Below are positions 53,644-64,000 of a DNA stretch of 64,000 bases, in pieces. A model generated the notes under the pieces. That model saw only the letters and a list, made by a program, of their open reading frames with translations, ran no database searches and was not told the origin of the DNA. The translations under genes were made by a program, and so were the position numbers. Source of the DNA: Panaeolus papilionaceus (Eukaryota > Basidiomycota > Agaricomycetes > Agaricales); contig JADNRZ010000014.1 of NCBI GenBank assembly GCA_015501605.1, forward strand, positions 248,001 through 312,000, given 5' to 3'. How positions within the stretch are numbered: position 1 is the stretch's first letter; each line of letters starts with the position of its first letter.

Positions 53644-55639
53644 GATGACTTCTCTCCCGATGAGGCAATTGAATGATAATGAGCTCCGAGTCGAGTATCG
53701 AATGTATGGCCTCCCACAACCCAAAAACAAAATAAATCCTGGAGGCTAGTGACGAGCCTCGTGAACGTCGAAAGGCAAGAACGATGCCCGCAGGCATTAG
53801 CCAGATTTACATCACAGATCGTAGATCCACGTGGTGCTATAAGTCTATCCAGAATCCGACAACCTGAACCACCCTGACTTCGTTGCGCATGTCGCTTACT
53901 CAACTCTTGAATCATTCTCGGCCCCTGAACAAACAGCCTAAGATAAATGGTTTATTATCTTTCGTATACTACGAGTTCATGATTTATAAGATGGCCTCAT
54001 AAGTTGTATCTACCCAACTATCACTTTCTCGACTCGGGCTGATATTTTGTGTCCTTTGTATGATACCGTAGAGAATTATCTGTCCAGACAACTATGCTGC
54101 GGCTTTTGAACAATAGTGTGCAATCATGCGCATTCTAGCATCGAACCGGGTCATATATACGCGTTGTGGTTGCTCGGTATGAGTGCGGTTGGGCGGGGAG
54201 TTGACCGTCCATTTACCACTTTCGCCATGGCTACGAAAGGGAAAAACCAAGGTTGTGGATACACAAAATCAAGAAGATTGTGCTTCGGATCTGCTCAGTG
54301 CTGGCATGTTATGCTGGATAATAAGGGGATGCCTTGGTGCACATGCAGATGCCTATAACTTGAAGTCAGCCAAAAAGAAAAAAGGACATGATGAGGAAAT
54401 AACAACAACTTGGCGAAATCTCCCCCGAACTGCTCAGCCGTGCTACAATGCCGCAAAGCATATCACTGAACCTTAGGCCGAACACCACTCGCCAACTCAG
54501 TTATCGCCAACAGCTAGTCACACACATACCCGACGCTCCCACCCCCCAGGTTTCTGCGCCCCATAGGCGTTACTAATGGGTAGTGGCACATCCAGCCAAG
54601 GGCTGTCTTCAGGCGCGTTGTGAGCGTGGTTCGACCACCGCAGCGGATAGACGTCTCATTTCGATCACAGCCATCAGACGCATCGCCCAGCGCTTATGCC
54701 TGAAGACGATTGGCTCCCAGGGGTGACTGAAACCCGCGCGAGCATTGGTGAATGCCCTAACCTCGACCTCGAAGGGTCACGACCTCAGAACACAAGGAAC
54801 TTGTCAAGGCGCGGAGAGGATATCCGTGTGCATCATGTATGGACGAGAGCAGTTATAACCTCGTATATCTTGCGGGATGGTCGGTCAGTGGCTCCAAGTT
54901 CAATGCCCAACGGCGGTGTAGTGTTTCCGTGATGCTTGGACATGTGAGACAAAGCGAGAAGACAGCATAAAATTAGATACCATTGCAAATAACAACTGCT
55001 TAATTGAGTGGTTGGTGACTGGGCGAGGCGAACTCCAAGTGATGTAAATTAGTTAAACAGGTGGTCGGCTCGAGGTGGGTTAGGCTTACTGGGATGCACC
55101 ATGTCAGCTGCACAGGGAGTTGGAGTTTTTCCTTCCTGTCGAGTCTAAAATCTAAAATTTAAGCTGCAATTCAGACACAGAACTGGGTGATCGTCCTCAA
55201 GATAGCAAATATGCATCGAGGAAATCGTTGTCGATGCCGGTAGTTGATAACGACGAGGCGATAGGGAATCAGGGACAGGATAAGGAATTTTGCATAAGTA
55301 CAGAACGCGCCTGGATCTTTTGTTTGGACCGATCACGAATTGTGAAAGGGGGAGGTCTGGCTTTGAAGAAAGGGCAACGCCCCGTGAACAATTGTAGACG
55401 CATTCGACCATCCACCTTCAGTGATCAGACTTGCTACATGCATGAAAGGGGGTCCCATGGTAATCAGGTTGCACAATACAAACAGAAGGAGAAAGAACTG
55501 AGATAATTGTGGAACAAGTCCACTGACGAGGTTTGGAAGCGAAATAATTTTGTTATCCTGCATTGGAGAAATTCTCAATAACATAGAGCATATAAGATAC
55601 ACATATCAAACCCGATAACATGTAGACAATTAGAAAGGT
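53644..55639. other. 2-kb region without a confident gene
   Basis: Several open frames of 60-100 codons on both strands, none with a domain or a good set of splice sites. I see no tRNA, transposon end or clear repeat. Confidence 0.35.
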
Positions 55640-56356
55640 CTATTTCCTGCCTTTGCGTCGCTGCGATTTGCCTGTTGACGCTGTACCACTGGCACGCGTC
55701 AGGTTCTCTGGAAGCCAGTCGTCCTCGACTTTTGCCTTCTCCTTGCCCTTTCCGTTCGGGCTGGCTGTAGTTGTTTCAGATGAAGCCGAGGAAATTCGAG
55801 CACCTCCGCTCGTGTACCCATTCATGCCACCACTCGATCTGTCGTCTCTTTCGATGATGCCTGCACTCTGCTGTCGCGGTCTGTCGTCCCTTTCCTCGAC
55901 TACTCCTCGGCCTAAAGGTCCTGAGGAGCCTTTTGCTTTTTGAGTTGATTTCTCGCGAGATTGGCGCTCTTCTGCCTCCCTGGATGCCTTCTCAATTTCC
56001 TCTGGGGATACCCTCTCCCCCCTTTTGAGACGTGCAGCGATTTCAGGTGTAATGGCAATCCGTTTTACGTTAGTCTGAAAGCCCGGGGCTAAAAGGGATT
56101 GGTGTAAGCAAACAAAACAAGGCCCTTCTTTCAGGCAAATTCAATCGCACGAACCTCCCTTTCCAATTCCATGCAATCTCAGTCTGCGAGCAAGGTACCA
56201 TTTCCGCACAAAATAAGCTGAAACAAGAACAGCAGACGGAATCCTGTAACAAATATTTCAGTCACAATAAAGTGATCTAGAAAGCATCACTTACGCGACC
56301 CATAGCAAAGTTGGGTAGTCTTCCACCTGAACTGGAATAGCAGATGAAAAGGACAT
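55640..56356 (-). CDS. Small single-pass membrane protein, function unknown
   Basis: Three exons give about 200 residues: MSFSSAIPVQVEDYPTLLWV, then across an intron AIPSAVLVSAYFVRKWYLARR (one hydrophobic segment with a positive flank), RLHGIGKGAPGFQTNVKRIA, and ITPEIAARLKRGERVSPEEI followed by a charged coiled stretch (EKASREAEERQSREKS). The tail is disordered, with VEDDWLPENLTRASGTAST before a basic end (KSQRRKGRK). Intron donors gtaagt and gttcgt fit. The pattern (short lumenal end, one membrane helix, long cytosolic basic tail) suggests an ER or other inner-membrane anchor protein. I cannot name the family. Confidence 0.7.
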
Positions 56357-56929
56357 GGTAAAATGACAGACGATGACAATGAGACGGTGGGCGTTTAGAT
56401 CAGAATCAATAAAGATTCCTCAGTAGGCTATGTTATCCTTTATATAGGTGAGTGTTGCATGCGACTTTAAAGCAACCCGGAGTGCAGCAAACAGGATGGT
56501 ACGAAACTCAAAAACCTAAGCGCAGAAACCTTGGACACCGCGCCTCAAACCATGAAAATCACGTGTATAACACACCTCCTCCACACATCTGCCACTGCCA
56601 GTCCTTCGAACCTATGGAGCATATACTGACTACGAAACATTGAAATATGTTTAAATGCGACGGTATCTTGAGACGCAGGTAAAGTAAGGTGGAGTCTGTT
56701 ATTTCTGTGGATATACCTGGTTAACTTGATATCTCAAAGGTCGCCTCATGCCCTCCATTCATAACTCGGAGTTTGCGCTGAACTTTGCTCAAAGTCATTG
56801 CACCCCAATTTTACACCAATGCTGTGTGCATGTTACAGTTAATTTCGATATTTGTAACACATAACACATGCTACACATCTATACATCGTGCATCTAAAAC
56901 GTCGAATCGACGACTGTTCTACGAGCACG
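56357..56929. other. Spacer
   Basis: Promoter side of the small membrane protein and 3' flank of the DUF4246 relic. No gene seen. A CACGTG-like core (tcacgtgt) occurs near 56559. Confidence 0.4.
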
Positions 56930-58899
56930 CAGAGCGAGAATTCTGCTCCATGAAATATACCGTCGATGACCTTTGCATACGCCTTCCTCTCGTCCATGAG
57001 CTCTAGTCTTTGAGCCTTGGCTTCCTCCATATCTATTGGAAACTCGTCCACATCCTCGAATATGTGCATTTGTAGTTCTACAGGAAGCTGGCCCAGTAAA
57101 CCAGCCAATTGATCTGGGCCCTGAGAGCTCTGTTTGAGGACCTTTTCTTTACATCAGCCCTTTCGTTGACACGGTACATGAGCTGTGCCGATAACCTTGA
57201 TATTAGGATCGACGAGGAAGAGGGCCAGAATCTTCCGATGGCCTGGCTTGGTCGGATCAGCCAGCGTCAAGAACCGACCTTCTCAAGTATCGATGCTCCC
57301 AATGTCCTGAACACCCGGATCACCTTGTTCACGACCATACACAGATTCCAGCCAATCAAAATGTTCCTGACGATAGACCTGCTCGTTCGCGTGCGTGTGA
57401 AGATCTGTTGTCTGAAGGCAAGAGACGAGGGCGTGATGTTCTGCGAATCGTAATAAAGCACGGTAGCTACGATGCGTTCGTTCTGACAAATTACAGTGCG
57501 TCAATCGTCTGCAACAGGATCAAATGCGTCCCGCAACTTACCAGTTGTCCTTCGACGTGCCAAGTACCCCTTTCGTATTTAGGTTTCTCCGGTATCAAGA
57601 CAAGATTCGCCGATTTTACTATTACTTGAAGTCCAGGTCGCCGTACATTTCTTGCAGGTTCAATACTGGGGCAGGTGTTCTCGAAAATGAACTGCTGTTG
57701 TTCTGGAAGAACCACCCGACGCGTCTCTGCAAACCATTGCTATCTTCGCTCGTAATAGTAACCTTCATCTTCGCAGAATCAAGCTGAGGTCCTTCAGTCT
57801 CGCGCCACCTTTCCAGATCGGGGTCATATACGACGTTGTTGTATTCGAAGAGTAGGGGAGGGAGGCGGATCTCCCTATCTTGAAGCGGTCCCAATGACAT
57901 CTCCCAGAGAGGAATTACCGCTGTAATGACCTTTGAACTAAACGGTAAATGTTCTCTTCTGAGGGTGGAGATTGTTGATGTAACTAGTAATCCTGAGAAA
58001 TGTATCGTTCAATACCAACTCGAAACTGGCATGTAGTGAAATTGCGCACCTAGCCTTATCTGCTGATATGTCAACTTCTGCAGGCAGCCATTTAATTTTC
58101 GAACTGTAGGCCTTCTTCAAGGCCGAAGGGTGCAGATCTGAGTAAATGTGCCATGCATTTCTCGGCTCTAGCGTTTCCTCGAGTCTTGGCACTGAGCCAC
58201 CTTGCCTTCACCATACCGTCTTTCAGAGTAGTTTTCCCCCTCTCTAAGACGCGCGTCTTTCCATAAACGAGAGGAAAAAGAGATGGGTGAACAAGGTCCC
58301 GAACTTTCTGATTAGAAAACGGTGGTTTTGAGGTGATATGTTGGCTTTAAAATGATTCATTGCACTAGATAACTCAGCTCTGAGTTCTGGGGTGACAGCA
58401 AAATCGGATTTAACAACATTGCTGTCGAAAACGATGATCAGTGGTGGATCACCAGGTGGCTCTGGAATGCTCAACGCATTGTGACGAAGCTCCTGAGTGC
58501 ACCAAGCAAACATTTTTTCAGTGAAATCTTCTCCTGACCCAAAGACTTCCATCTTCCACTTTCCGACAATGACTTCCTTGTGAACCCGATGCGATTCTGG
58601 GTGGGAGTTGAGTATATCCCGGATCTCAACCCACTTGCCTTGATGTGCCACTCAGGTTTGTCGGTGACTGAAAACTCGCGCAGCGTTGTTAAATTAAGCC
58701 TAAAAGAAAATAAAATGACGAATTATATCTGATAACCTTGACACCCACAACGACGCGCATATTCGCATTCTTCGTTGTGAAGGGATTGGCTGCGAAGGGC
58801 GTTAGGGTACAGAGGTCCAACATAGTCAGGATGTTGCTCCTTTGGTTCATAATTAACAGGAAGCCCGAAACCGGGGAGTCGATTACTGTCGTTTTCCAT
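56930..58899 (-). pseudogene. DUF4246-family gene, broken
   Basis: Fragments of the fungal DUF4246 family appear in the right order but in changing frames. They are ENDSNRLPGFGLPVNYEPKE (ATG at 58899), LREFSVTDKPEWH, LREGENYSERRYGEGKVAQ, YSDLHPSALKKAYSSKIKWL, SYINNLHPQ, VITAVIPLWEMSLGPLQDRE, VIVKSANLVLIPEKPKYERG with TWHVEGQL, NERIVATVLYYDSQNITPSS, QEHFDWLESVYGREQGDPGV, FLTLADPTKPGHRK with ILALFLVDPNIKVI, and MEEAKAQRLELMDERKAYAK. At least five frame changes without a plausible intron are needed (about 58620, 58250, 57965, 57640 and 57408). A TGA follows DIGSIDT, and the usual block between FLT and LADPTKPGH appears deleted. Some true introns survive, as at 57480-57531. Confidence 0.8.
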
Positions 58900-59294
58900 T
58901 GTCTAGAGACGACAAGTAGATGTGGTATCGCTGTCGTGTGGGGTGAAATCCAAAAGTCAATTGAATTTCCTGATTATTATCGCATCGTGTTCGATGGCCA
59001 ATTTCGGAAAACACCGACACCCACAATCCCTGTACAACGACCGAAATCTAGTTCCCCGAGGAAACATGTCATTGAAGGGTCACTACGTGGTAGAGGTCGA
59101 TGTAAGTATCAATAATCAGTTTCAATTCCAGGGTCAGCCACTTGTTACAACCTCTTACAACAGACAGTGTCTATGTACGGCTTCATCGGAGCTGTTCTCC
59201 GTTCTGATGTCACGACAGGAAGGGACCAATTAGTGGAGAACACGATTTATTGTAGATCGCAGTTGATAGAGTTAAAGGGTTGAGGATGTATGAA
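58900..59294. other. Spacer
   Basis: Between the DUF4246 relic and the acid phosphatase stop. No gene recognised. Confidence 0.4.
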
Positions 59295-61548
59295 TCATGG
59301 ACGTCCAGCAGGTGAACATTCCACATCCCACTCCGTTGGGATCAACTCCTTGACTCGGGTCTTGAAAGCCTCAAAAGTACAAAATTCAGGATGTCCTTCT
59401 AGATGTTTGCCCTGTTCGGCGCAAATGGGAAGAGCCATATCCTTATTTTGATATCGCATCCTGACAACTGTAGATTTATGTTCAATGACGAGCTTTTCCT
59501 TCATCATAAACATGTTGGAAACTTACAATGTTCCGACTGAGAACCGGTACCTAACCGGGAAAGTATCGATTGTGCCTGTTGTGCATTGTTATCGAATTTG
59601 GGTTTCTCGAACAGTTCGAAGGTTATCGATGCGGTAAATGCTGGCCATCTGTAACGTCAAGGTGAAAATAGGGGTTGGACATATGGATGATGTCATATTG
59701 AGGCAATACTCACTGTTCGTCAAAGACGTCAAGTGTTGAACACAGCGCTGCAATGGCGGTGTCATGGGTACTATGGACGAGGATTTTCAGTGGGTCGCTG
59801 TCTCCTTTCTGCACCTTCTTTTCCATTTTTTTGGATATATCTGCCAGTAGGCGGCCCATTCCCAGTCGGCGGACCTCTTCTGTTTTGTCTAAAGAAGAGG
59901 GGGATTTTAGAACAAGCCGTCTGACCAGAAAGGGAGTCTTACATCCTATCAAGATATGTTAGCACCTATGATGAACGGCGAAACCAGGGGAACGAACCTG
60001 AAAACCACTCTGTGACGACTGCCTTTTCCTGGCATACATCATTCAACTTACATTCAGCGACTAGTGTGGTGTTCCAGAAAAACTTACAATAGTATCAACA
60101 ATGTGTTTATCTTCAAATTCGGGAGGAACTTTAATTCCATGGGCGACAGCAGCCCTAATCTTTAGCGTGGAATGAGCAATACATCATTGACAAATGACAA
60201 ACGATGACTGACTGTGTCCATGATGCCAGATGCACGAGGTTTCCCGTCGACGCGAATGGGATTTCCATCTATATATTTGGACAGTTTGTTATCTAGCCTC
60301 TCTAGTGTATGGTTGTATGCCTCCGCCGCGGCTACAAACACGGCGTCGTGGACAACGTGAGCAATTGATACCGATGACACACACATTTGCAGAGTACGAA
60401 CCTTTAGCGAAGCTAACCTGTAGGATTTCAAGACGCTTGCATGTATAGGTGTTGCCTATAAGATTTTCATCTTTTCCATTTCTATTTCTGGTTAGCAAGA
60501 TTTCAGAAGAGGTGCGATTTCACAAACAGACCTTACGAGGAGGGGGGGTATACATTTTCATGGCACTTTTCATCCGGATACAGACCACGAACAATTTGCT
60601 GCAATGATTGAGTCGTCCGCGGTATGTTGGTAGTCCTGGAAAGCGGAAATTACTTTGAGGATTGGACATTACTTTGTAAAGCACACTCTAAACCTAAAGT
60701 AAACCTGGCTGGTGTCCGAAAGTTTATCGGGGATAAATCCTAACCTGAATGCACTTGGATGAGGCAAACTGAATTTCAATACCGACATGAGCCTCACTCA
60801 CCGTTCGACATATAGTTTCCTCAAATTTTGACCAAAATTGAGCGTCGTCTGCGGAGATGATGAGAGAAATCACAAAATCAGATACGTGGTGTATGTACCT
60901 GGCGACCCAGATCAGTAAGCTCCCCAAGCAAACTATTGCGTTTCAGATTAGCGACAAAAATTGATGGACGAGTGGAGAGATAGGCCGTACCATTCCCCTT
61001 CAACGACATTCCCATCTCCCCTTTCTACAGCTATCCTGGTGGGCATCGCCTCGTCGGAAGCCATCAAATCCGCCTGATTTGTATTGCTGCTCGAAAACGT
61101 GGTGTGGACAGCAGATCTGAACCTACTTGCTGTCTTGCACATATTCCAGTGCTCAGGTATATTTGCGGGTGCGTTGGTCATTCGCACTCCAACTGGTGTT
61201 CGTTCACCTGCAAGACAAAATATGGATCTATATGAAAAGGATTTAGGAGTTATTAAGAAATTGACACATACCGTGTCGTACATAGACATGAACTTGCTTG
61301 AGTTTTAGCCCCTCAGGTGGAATCTGGTATCCCTCGACGTCTACCTGAGGAGGTCGATAGCCATAAGCTCCCAGGTTGGCAGCTCCATCCTTTGACAATA
61401 TAGGCATCGCTTCTTGACAAACGCTCAAGTCTAGTCCAATGTGGTTGCTGGGGGAGTATGTCTCTAAGTTCTCGAGCGCAAAGATATTAACCGGTAGTAA
61501 AATAGGGAGCAGAGTCAAAATAAAATAGTGTCGTATAGTCGTCGGCAT
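59295..61548 (-). CDS. Secreted histidine acid phosphatase (branch 2)
   Basis: Phosphomonoesterase of the histidine phosphatase superfamily, branch 2, most like the ACPL2/PXYLP1 type. The signal peptide MPTTIRHYFILTLLPILLPV is followed by NIFALENLETYSP. The catalytic motif is VRHG|ERTPVGVR, with the phosphorylated His, split by an intron. Later blocks are FRSTNIPRTTQSLQQIVRGL, the middle Cys-containing region, and the second active-site motif ILVHSTHDTAIAALCSTLDV, which carries the His-Asp proton donor. The C-terminus is rich in Cys (ALPICAEQGKHLEGHPEFCT, ELIPTEWDVECSPAGRP), likely disulfides of a secreted enzyme. Many small introns. Both active-site motifs are present and no stop was found, though I did not verify every small exon. 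Confidence 0.82.
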
Positions 61549-61969
61549 GTGGACAGATGCTGTCAAGCTGATAATATTCCACTAGAGCCCCAAAGGGTAT
61601 ATGTGTGTAGCGAGTTGCAGTAGCGCCCGCAGAATCAGTTAAAGGTTAATCCAATCTCCGAAATGCCAAAGAAGACAAGGTGTGGAGGAAGAACGAAGGT
61701 CGGCCGGTGGCTGTGCGGTAACTCTTCACAGTGAAGATTACACATCATTGATGACGCGGTATATCAATTCTATTACCCCTAAGTAACTCTGAAGCCATCC
61801 TTTATACTTATATTCAGTAACCAGAGTCTCCAATACATATCTCCGCATGATAAATGGGTAAAAGTAAGAGTACAGTAATTCAAAAGAGGGTATACAAGCT
61901 AAGACATGTGTCGAAAGAGACTGACTCAGGGCGGCTGATGACAGTCACGGGTTACCATCAAGATAAACT
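61549..61969. other. Spacer
   Basis: Phosphatase promoter and 3' flank of the DUF6534 gene. No gene seen. Confidence 0.4.
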
Positions 61970-63960
61970 CTAATGAAGAGAGGTACGAGAAGAAGAGGAG
62001 GAGGAGGAAGAGGAAGGGAAAGATGAATCAGATGAGTCCTCCAATATTTGCTTGAGATGGGTATTCGAGTTTCTTATCTACACAGCGCACCAAAGTTAGC
62101 CGAAAGTGACATGAGTCATTCACGTTTGAACTCTGACCTTTGCAGTATCCATCATGGTCGGTCCATCCGTGATCGTCTCTGTAACGACATAGACATCAAG
62201 CTGAGTGGGAGTCTTTAACATGAATAATTAGCATGACTTCGACGGGTGTCATAGCTGTATTTTCACCTTCTCTGGATCAGACTTGTTCAACAAGGATATC
62301 TTCGACCTCTTTCGATATTTGCGAGGTATTGCGTTAATTGGCGATTTATCTTCGTCATTTACAAGAATTTGTCTTGAATTGAGACTTCATACGGGCCGTT
62401 AGAATCAGGTCGGTCTGCATTAAAAAAATCATACTCACGAACAAAGGAATGTGTTTGCGTAGACTAAGATGTGATCAGCGTGCATGGTCAGAGGCATAAA
62501 AAAAGGTATTTACGTCGGCTAATCAAGAAGCACAATGCAGTGTAGACCCATAACCTGGGAACAACAATATACTGGAAATTGTGTTGTTCAGTACACTCAC
62601 AGTGCACGCCCGACTGTGCAAGACCTACCGTAATCAAGGATGCAATAGAAATCATACTGTACATTCATTTCAGCGACGTATAACTTGAGGGGTTAGCTAA
62701 TAATTACCTAGTCATGAGACCCGAATTAATTGAAAAAAGAATCAGGTAGTTGATGATTTCGTCGTTCCTAAAGGAAGGTCAACGAGAAGAACATGGGACA
62801 TAATAAAATACCACGAACCTCTTGAAACCGGTACGCTTCTTGTTCAAGAAAAATGAAAGAGAGAGGGCAATGGCAGTATCACAGACTGCAGCACTTCCAA
62901 GACGCAAGATGCTTGGGACCTTGACGCTGGCAAATCTCGCGAAATCCTTGAGGAGCAAGAACTTGATTGCGGCAACTAATAAAATCGATCAGGCGATGAT
63001 GTCGAGGACAAGAGGACGATTTACCTTCTCCGCTTCCTATGGTGCAAGTAGCCCATGAAACCTTGCTTTTTGGGTGAGATACTTGGTAACTTACCAAAAT
63101 GAAGAACAGCAAGGGAGAACTGCGATATAAAAAAAAGCATGAGTAAACATGACCCGTGTAAGTCAGGGAATTGTCCACGCACTAAAATTATCGTTAGCCA
63201 ATAATTACGCCCGCTGACTGGAAAAGAGGTGAGAATGGTTTCCAAGATCGGTCGCCATATGTGTAGCAGGACGCACACTGGTAAACTCTGTATGTCAAAA
63301 AGCTACTCTCCTATGTTTAGCAAGAATAATTTATCGAATCAAAACGTGCTTACAGTTCTGATATTGCAGACATTATCATCTTGTCTAGTGTCAGTAAAAC
63401 GGTTTAATAGAGGGCTTTTAGTAGTAGTACCGATAAAGCCAGCTCCACATTTAAGCTCCTACATAAGGATGAGCACGGCCACATTTCACTGCCAGAAACC
63501 CGGTCTCTACCATATTGCCACAGCATGAACTCCATTTGTAACAAGGTAGTACCAAGAGGCGTGGCCCACAAAAAACATAGAGATGGTGTTCAGGATTCTG
63601 TAAAGCATTTAAATCTCTGTCCAAAGTGGGAATTACATCTCAACTTACAGCACGGCGAGAACCTAGAAAAAAAAGCGATGTTTATCCTAGACACCATGTG
63701 CATGAATGGACCTATACCTACCAAAGCTTTTACGACTGGCGGATCTTTACGAAAGCGCTGAAAGTACTTGTGTGTCTGAGTTAACATGATACCATAGAGT
63801 CTGTATGAATGGTTAGGAAATAGGCACGGAAGGAAAAATCCAGAGCGTCTGCGAATTACATAGATGAAAAGGTGATACCAAGAAGGACCATTCCAAGGGA
63901 AACCTCCTGAGTCCGAGTCCTATGCGTCTGAGGCATTGGAGTGGGTGTTGGTTGAGCCAT
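61970..63960 (-). CDS. DUF6534 multi-pass membrane protein
   Basis: Member of the large basidiomycete DUF6534 family, probably a seven-helix membrane protein of unknown role. Start MAQPTPTPMPQTHRTRTQEV, then helix 1 (SLGMVLLGITFSSMILYGIM) and the family hallmark TQTHKYFQRFRKDPPVVKAL. Many tiny exons follow. Recognisable later parts are GSAAVCDTAIALSLSFFLNK with KRTGFKR (the helix and KxxRTGFKRT loop of the domain), TDEIINYLILFSINSGLMT, then SLITYIVVPRLWVYTALCF and LNSRQILVNDEDKSPINAIP. The tail is cytosolic and Ser-rich after the last intron (donor gtcaga, acceptor tgtgtag) and ends at 61970. Exon borders in 62500-63500 are only partly resolved. Confidence 0.75.
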
Positions 63961-64000
63961 GTCCTGCCCAATCCACCACTTGATCGAAATCGAGGTCTAA

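Noticed and set aside
54183..54476. Open frame of 97 codons with basic and acidic runs
   Set aside because: No splice context, no recognised domain, and other frames of similar length overlap it.

Overview
This window looks like nuclear DNA of a mushroom-forming basidiomycete (Agaricomycetes, most likely Agaricales). Genes are split by many short introns, usually about 45-75 bases, with GT...AG ends and CTNAC-type branch sites. The gene families are typical of that group: GH5 cellulase, basidiomycete F-box/leucine-rich proteins, DUF6534 membrane proteins, a BTB protein, a DUF4246 relic, an OLE1-type desaturase with a cytochrome b5 tail, and an ENA-type P-type ATPase. The species cannot be named from the sequence. 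Most genes had to be rebuilt by hand across introns, so exon ends are predictions.

Layout. 1-11 kb: 3' part of a GH5 endoglucanase, a small unknown protein, a tRNA-Asp gene with an intron, a Ham1-like protein, the spliceosomal protein PRP3, mitochondrial ribosomal protein L16, and a second tRNA-Asp gene with a different intron. 11-17 kb: three F-box-type genes, the middle one probably damaged. 17-21.5 kb: a cytochrome P450 and a FIST-domain protein. 24-33.3 kb: the SIN3 corepressor scaffold, the TORC2 subunit SIN1/AVO1, and a small protein made only of two PAH domains. 34-38.7 kb: two more F-box genes. 39-48 kb: an ENA-type cation ATPase and a delta-9 fatty acid desaturase, with a small inverted-repeat element beside the ATPase. 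50-54 kb: a BTB protein and another F-box gene. 55.6-64 kb: a small membrane protein, a broken DUF4246 gene, a secreted histidine acid phosphatase and a DUF6534 membrane protein.

The most interesting observations are these. (1) The PAH-only protein at 32.5-33.3 kb lies about 4 kb from SIN3. Both its PAH units resemble SIN3 PAH1, and all three share one intron position and phase, so it looks like a local SIN3-derived decoy or competitor. (2) Three of the F-box genes carry a separate first exon of 22-24 codons with a shared FGP...RVPW...W signature that continues in frame into the coiled coil and F-box. Simple ORF calling misses this exon. (3) There is a heavily decayed DUF4246 gene, and two tRNA-Asp genes whose introns differ completely. 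No operon-like system, CRISPR array or intact transposon is visible.
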